The notes under the pieces were generated by a model. The model was not told where the DNA came from and did not search any database. It was given only the letters and a program-made list of their open reading frames with translations. The translations under genes and the position numbers were made by a program. Of a stretch of DNA of 64,000 nt, positions 60,738 to 64,000 are shown piece after piece; the first letter of the stretch is position 1; every line of letters starts with the position of its first letter. Location: positions 3,161-67,160 of the forward strand of contig CAAFJI010000200.1 in the NCBI GenBank assembly GCA_900763175.1, in the 5' to 3' direction. Origin of the DNA: Lachnospiraceae bacterium. GTDB taxonomy: Bacteria > Bacillota > Clostridia > Lachnospirales > Lachnospiraceae.

Positions 60738-61151
60738 ATGTTTAAAAGAGTGAAAAAGAACAAAAAAGGTTTTACCCTTGCTGAGTTACTTATTGTTGTA
60801 GCAATTATTGCTGTGCTGGTTGCGATTAGTATTCCGATTTTTACAACACAGTTGGAGAAATCTAGAGAGGCTGTTGATCTGGCAAATATTCGTGCTGCTT
60901 ATGCAGAATGCTCATCAGCCGTCTTAACCAATGACCAAGTAGAAACCGGATATTGTAAAAAAGTAGATATTAAGCAAAAAGAAGATGGATGGAAGTCCAC
61001 TCCAGACAAAATTGCAGGTACTCTTGATGTAACGCAGGATACGATTGGTAGTAAACTTGGAAAAACAAATACTTCTGTTTATGTCTGTGTAAGCAATAAA
61101 GGTGTACTTTCTTTAGCAACAAATGTAACTGGAACAGAAATTCCAGAATAA
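60738..61151 (+). CDS. pilA: Major type IV pilin PilA
   Basis: The 137-residue prepilin has leader MFKRVKKNKKG, cleavage before FTLAELLIVVAII and Glu at +5. A canonical N-terminal helix (VLVAISIPIFTTQLEKSREA) is followed by a short variable head with two internal cysteine positions (CSSAV/YCKK and VYVC). AGGAGG at 60723-60728 gives strong translation, as expected for the main fibre subunit. It is the last gene of the T4P locus, near its own promoter region and ended by a bidirectional terminator. A truncated inverted pilin copy lies downstream. Confidence 0.93.
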   Translation: MFKRVKKNKKGFTLAELLIVVAIIAVLVAISIPIFTTQLEKSREAVDLANIRAAYAECSSAVLTNDQVETGYCKKVDIKQKEDGWKSTPDKIAGTLDVTQDTIGSKLGKTNTSVYVCVSNKGVLSLATNVTGTEIPE

Positions 61152-61168
61152 TACAAATTATTTTGTAA

Positions 61169-61237
61169 AAATTTGCTTATGCCGATGATGCATTAACAGG
61201 CTGTTACTATGGCAGGTCTAGCTCAATAAATCTATAA
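61169..61237 (+). pseudogene. Short open stretch after pilA, possible gene remnant
   Basis: The frame reads KFAYADDALTGCYYGRSSSI... to TAA 61235-61237, with no start codon or ribosome site. The composition (Tyr, Cys, Ser, Gly) looks like the C-terminal end of a secreted or pilin-like protein. No match to PilA is evident. It could be chance. Confidence 0.2.
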
Positions 61238-61288
61238 AAAATAGTCTCTAAGAACCGTATTTTTAATTAATTCTTAGAGACTATTTTT
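61236..61288. terminator. Bidirectional terminator between pilA and the inverted pilin copy
   Basis: AAAATAGTCTCTAAGAA pairs perfectly with TTCTTAGAGACTATTTT around a 16-base AT-rich loop, with T-runs on both strands. Confidence 0.9.
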
Positions 61289-61333
61289 CAATTCTAATTC
61301 TTAAAAAAATACTGAAACAAGTTCAGTTTCGTA

Positions 61334-61672
61334 CTACTTTTCTGTAACATTTTTACCATCAATAGTTACAGTTCCGGTACTTTTTCCATCACCATCGGGT
61401 GTATATTTAACTTCAGTAGCATCTTTTGAATTAATATTTGCAATTGCAACACCGCCAATATCAGTAATACTTGTATTTTGCCATCCATCCTGCTTCTGCT
61501 GTTTTGGAACTGAAATTGTTTTTGGAGCATCTGGTTCAGTTAAAGCAGAAGTCATAACTTCAGCATACGCAGAACGAATATTAGCAGCATCAGTAGCCTC
61601 TCTGGATTTCTCTAACTGTGCATTAAAAATCGGAATACTAATCGCAACCAACACAGCTCTCCCTGTCCTCAT
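61334..61672 (-). pseudogene. Leaderless, inverted pilin copy (possible silent cassette)
   Basis: The frame encodes AVLVAISIPIFNAQLEKSRE... and shares with PilA the helix, KQKQDGW (PilA KQKEDGW) and overall length, but differs through the C-terminal head. Homology starts abruptly at GCTGTG (plus-strand boundary 61657): the first 33 bases match pilA with one difference. Upstream of that point the prepilin leader and first helix turn are absent, replaced by an unrelated MRTGR. It therefore cannot be processed by PilD. No good ribosome site (AAGGGAAA is too close to ATG 61672). It is either a decayed pilin or a donor of variant sequence for pilA. Confidence 0.8.
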
Positions 61673-61731
61673 TTTCCCTTAATCTGAATATTTTTAATCC
61701 CACTGCGAACTATCCAGTCTAAAGCCAATGA

Positions 61732-61842
61732 TCTTCCTGCTTCAAAATAAGAAGCGGTAAGGAGCATGATTCCGGTTCAGCAGAAATGACTGCGGAAGAG
61801 GCACGTGAGCTGGAGAGAATGTTTTCTATAAAAGACAATTAA
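61732..61842 (+). pseudogene. C-terminal gene remnant
   Basis: An open stretch of 36 codons without start ends in ...AEMTAEEARELERMFSIKDN and TAA 61840-61842. The charged helical end looks like real coding sequence that has lost its 5' part. Family not recognised. It lies between the pilin copy and the zinc-ribbon gene, marking a rearranged region. Confidence 0.35.
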
Positions 61843-61962
61843 ATAACTGCTTTTTCATATCTCCTCAAAAGTCAGAAAAAAATCAGGTTTTTGAGGAAAT
61901 TCTTTACCTACGTAAATATTATTGAAGGCAATGAAAATTTGCATATTTTTGAAAGCAGGAAT

Positions 61963-62115
61963 TCATTTTTTGTCCGGTTCAAACTGGTCTGGATATTTAG
62001 TGCTTCCACAATATCCGCATACTCCCATACGAGGAGAATTGCAGACGAGAAGCGCATATTCATCTCCATGTTTGTATCCCTTTTCACAGTCTTCACAAAG
62101 ATATATTATTTTCAT
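61963..62115 (-). CDS. 50-residue zinc-ribbon-like peptide
   Basis: A short frame encodes MKIIYLCEDCEKGYK followed by VCGYCGS, giving cysteines at 7, 10, 25, 33 and 36 (CxxC and CxxC pairs). The pattern is that of a small zinc ribbon. Start ATG 62115; no strong ribosome site is visible, so the start or expression is uncertain. It lies 36 bp downstream of the HEPN gene on the same strand and may be the third gene of that unit. Confidence 0.5.
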   Translation of the reverse strand: MKIIYLCEDCEKGYKHGDEYALLVCNSPRMGVCGYCGSTKYPDQFEPDKK

Positions 62116-62151
62116 TGATAATTTCGCATTGTGCTTATACTATTTGCCAAA

Positions 62152-62562
62152 TCAGTCCCAGTCACTTTCCACTTCTTTCAGCTTACTTTGCAAAGTTTTG
62201 GCCAAAACAGAGAACGCTGGGAGAAAACTGTCTCGTATCAGCAGGATCAGCTCATCTATATCACTTTCATTATAAATATGAACGGAAGTATTACGCTTTT
62301 TCAGCATAAGCAGCCAGACCGCTGGATCGTCTACGAACCCTGATTTATAGCCGAGCTGTAAAATTTCCCGTGGGGAGCCGGTATCAGTTTCTTTAACACC
62401 ATGCATTTTTAGTAATTCCTGCAAAGCCTTCCACGCAAGCTCAAATGTCAGGTTAAACTGTCCGATAACTCCGGTTCTGTATATTTCATTGTTATCTGCC
62501 AACTGAAAATCAGCATTTTTCAATACGGTAAGACAATTTAAAAAGTTATCAAGCTTTTTCAT
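62152..62562 (-). CDS. HEPN-domain protein, HI0074-type (putative toxin of HEPN/MNT pair)
   Basis: The 136-residue all-helical protein matches the nucleotidyltransferase substrate-binding (HI0074) family: FNLTFELAWKALQELLKMHG, GSPREILQLGYKSGFV. An RX4H motif typical of HEPN ribonucleases is present as RNTSVH. With the nucleotidyltransferase gene that overlaps its start by 14 bp it forms a HEPN/MNT module. In characterised modules HEPN is an RNase toxin and MNT silences it by adenylylation or AMPylation; that activity is inferred here. Confidence 0.88.
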   Translation of the reverse strand: MKKLDNFLNCLTVLKNADFQLADNNEIYRTGVIGQFNLTFELAWKALQELLKMHGVKETDTGSPREILQLGYKSGFVDDPAVWLLMLKKRNTSVHIYNESDIDELILLIRDSFLPAFSVLAKTLQSKLKEVESDWD

Positions 62563-62839
62563 AAATTATTACCCCATCCCTTTGGATTTCCCCTATTAAG
62601 TCTTTGGAGACAGAATTGTCCATTTCCACTACATCAAACATCAAAAGAGAATGCACCTTCTCTTTTATATCCCAGTAAAATGCGTCAAAATCTCCACCGT
62701 ATACAGCGATATCAATATCACTTCTTTCTGTATTATCCCCTCTGGCACGGGAGCCAAACAGAACAACCTTCTGGACAGAATGCTTTCTGGCAAATGTGCT
62801 GATTTCCCTTGAGATTCGCTCTGGAAGATATTGATTCAT
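62549..62839 (-). CDS. MNT-type minimal nucleotidyltransferase (antitoxin of HEPN/MNT pair)
   Basis: The 96-residue protein has the minimal nucleotidyltransferase signature GSRARGDNTERSDIDIAV (GS...DxD), near residues 29-46, then a third acidic residue in FDVVEMD. It is similar to HI0073. It is the first gene of the pair and overlaps the HEPN gene by 14 bp, so translation is coupled. Probable role: AMP transfer to the HEPN partner, neutralising it. The pair lies beside an Rpn-family nuclease. Confidence 0.9.
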   Translation of the reverse strand: MNQYLPERISREISTFARKHSVQKVVLFGSRARGDNTERSDIDIAVYGGDFDAFYWDIKEKVHSLLMFDVVEMDNSVSKDLIGEIQRDGVIIYEKA

Positions 62840-63015
62840 AAACTGCCGCCTCTTTCCATTTTCTTAAATTTCTCATTCATTAAATTATTTTTTCAGAATT
62901 AGTTTGTTTATTCTGCCAATAACCGTCTGAATATTTTCATTTGTAAATTTATAGTAACATATCACCAGCCAGAATACAACACATCACCAACAGCTTCGGC
63001 AACGCAATAAAGCCT

Positions 63016-63050
63016 GCTGCTTTTTTCCAAATATTTAAGAAAAAAGCAGC
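63016..63050 (-). terminator. Hairpin terminator of the Rpn-family gene
   Basis: GCTGCTTTTTTC pairs perfectly with GAAAAAAGCAGC around an 11-base loop, 14 bp downstream of the stop codon on the minus strand. The T-run lies within the stem arm. Confidence 0.65.
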
Positions 63051-63063
63051 GCTATTAAAAATT

Positions 63064-64000
63064 TTAACGAATTCCAAATTCCGTCATAAGTTGTTTGCGA
63101 TAATCTGGATTGCCGGCTGCTGTCATCAGATCATCAATTCTGCCTGCCGGAATTAACTCATTTATCAGTCTTCCCATAAGATTTTCGCCACGCTTTTCTC
63201 CCCGTCGTTCACTGTCCGTCATCATATCATCAAAAGCTTTACACATATCAAAATCTCCTTTCTCTGTCCTCACATTTTCCTTAATCTGTTCCAACTGCCG
63301 GATTCCCATCATGACCGTCAGCAGGTTATAGGTGTCTTCCGGTAAGTTGGAAAATACCTTCTGGTTCTCTTTTATGTAATTCTGTAACTGTATTTTATCT
63401 TTTGTTCTTCGCAGGATCTCACAGACCTGACGCAGGTCGGTGTGAAACCACTGGGGATTCTCAAAGTGCCGCAGGGAAAAAATGAGCAGTGGTTTTTCCT
63501 TAAAATATTTCTGCAGTTCCTTGGGAAAACGTTTTATATGGAGAAGCTCCTCCATATTTCTGGCTGCAATCCAGGGCTTTTCTCCAAAATACACGATTAT
63601 GTGCATCACCGGATAGAAAATATCTTCCCGTTTCATTTTGGACAAAAATTCTTCCGGGCTTTTCAGGTCTTTCAGTTCCCCGTGTTTTTTCTTCAGTTCT
63701 TTCCACTGATTATAATAATCCGTTCCTCTTTCGTTCAGCACCCGGACGGGCATGGCGTAATGTGTAAGGGTCTGTCCCTGGAACATCACCAGAAAACGGA
63801 CAGCGTTCAGCATGACCATGATGGAAAGATCCGGGATATTTTCCGTAGCTGTAATTTTCCCATCTTTTTCTGTAATTTTGTGGATAACGGGGTTCTTTTC
63901 CAATAAGTTATCTGCCTTGATGATCCCTTCACCATGAAAAAGTATCCCGTTTAAAAGATCCGCAACCCGTTCGAGATCTCTAAAGTATTCAATAGATGTG
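63064..64000 (-). CDS. Rpn-family recombination-promoting nuclease/putative transposase (partial, 5' end outside window)
   Basis: The frame continues to the right edge without a start: upstream of residue EKNPVIHKI it reads ADLLNGILFHGEGIIKADN, the typical N-terminus of PD-(D/E)XK Rpn proteins ('FADLFN...LF.G...I'). The visible 311 residues include a YAMPVRVL region, FYPVMHIIVYFGEKPW (catalytic core strand) and a charged C-terminus with SERRGEKRGE. E. coli RpnA-E increase RecA-independent recombination; in gut Firmicutes these genes are multi-copy. A TTG near 63903 is not the real start because similarity continues past it. Only about 10-25 residues should be missing. Confidence 0.85.
   Translation of the reverse strand, partial: TSIEYFRDLERVADLLNGILFHGEGIIKADNLLEKNPVIHKITEKDGKITATENIPDLSIMVMLNAVRFLVMFQGQTLTHYAMPVRVLNERGTDYYNQWKELKKKHGELKDLKSPEEFLSKMKREDIFYPVMHIIVYFGEKPWIAARNMEELLHIKRFPKELQKYFKEKPLLIFSLRHFENPQWFHTDLRQVCEILRRTKDKIQLQNYIKENQKVFSNLPEDTYNLLTVMMGIRQLEQIKENVRTEKGDFDMCKAFDDMMTDSERRGEKRGENLMGRLINELIPAGRIDDLMTAAGNPDYRKQLMTEFGIR

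Overview
The window is chromosomal DNA from a Gram-positive anaerobe of the Lachnospiraceae, most likely Blautia or a close relative. The call rests on strong AGGAGG-type ribosome sites, a GlgC/GlgD pair, an amylosucrase/GH32 sucrose locus, a Gram-positive type IV pilus (T4P) cluster and LacI-type regulators. Genus was inferred from gene content, not from a search. No rRNA, tRNA or CRISPR was seen.

Layout. 1-3020: end of a ribose-type ABC operon (ATPase end, permease, RbsD) and a LacI regulator. 3141-5673: ThrH-like phosphatase and phosphoglucomutase. 6189-10582: SbcD/SbcC nuclease. 10927-12245: ThiE and a HAD phosphatase on the minus strand. 12659-16904: membrane protein/TetR pair, then coiled-coil protein, FtsH and a DUF308-like protein. 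17067-18689: secreted BspA-like LRR/Fn3 protein. 19008-27082: sucrose locus (LacI regulator, ABC binding protein and two permeases, GH32, GH13_4 amylosucrase). 27176-29122: GNAT and FliB-like proteins. 29497-37231: two cyclic-di-GMP-type signalling proteins flanking glgC/glgD. 37328-42363: two glycosyltransferases and a small alarmone synthetase. 42583-61151: a complete T4P locus. 61334-64000: truncated inverted pilin copy, zinc-ribbon peptide, HEPN/MNT toxin-antitoxin pair and an Rpn-family nuclease.

The most unusual part is the T4P locus. Its first gene encodes a 2,509-residue protein that starts with a class III prepilin leader and continues as three arrays of GLUG-like repeats and Ig-like domains, so it looks like an adhesin built onto a pilin stem. 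Three pseudopilins, PilB, PilT, PilC, PilD, a PilM-PilN fusion and a PilO-like protein follow. Next come a degenerate LytTR/GHKL regulator pair and the major pilin. A leaderless pilin copy lies about 180 bp beyond the pilin in opposite orientation and could be a silent variant cassette. PilB carries two MshEN-like motifs, which are c-di-GMP binding motifs in other species; two c-di-GMP-type proteins are encoded 14-22 kb upstream.

A second theme is a family of about 164-bp palindromic repeats starting TAGAGCGTGTTTG and bounded by TA (five full or nearly full copies plus fragments). They look like IS630/mariner-type MITEs, sit mostly between convergent genes, show compensatory changes in their internal stem, and in two places supply a gene's stop codon.
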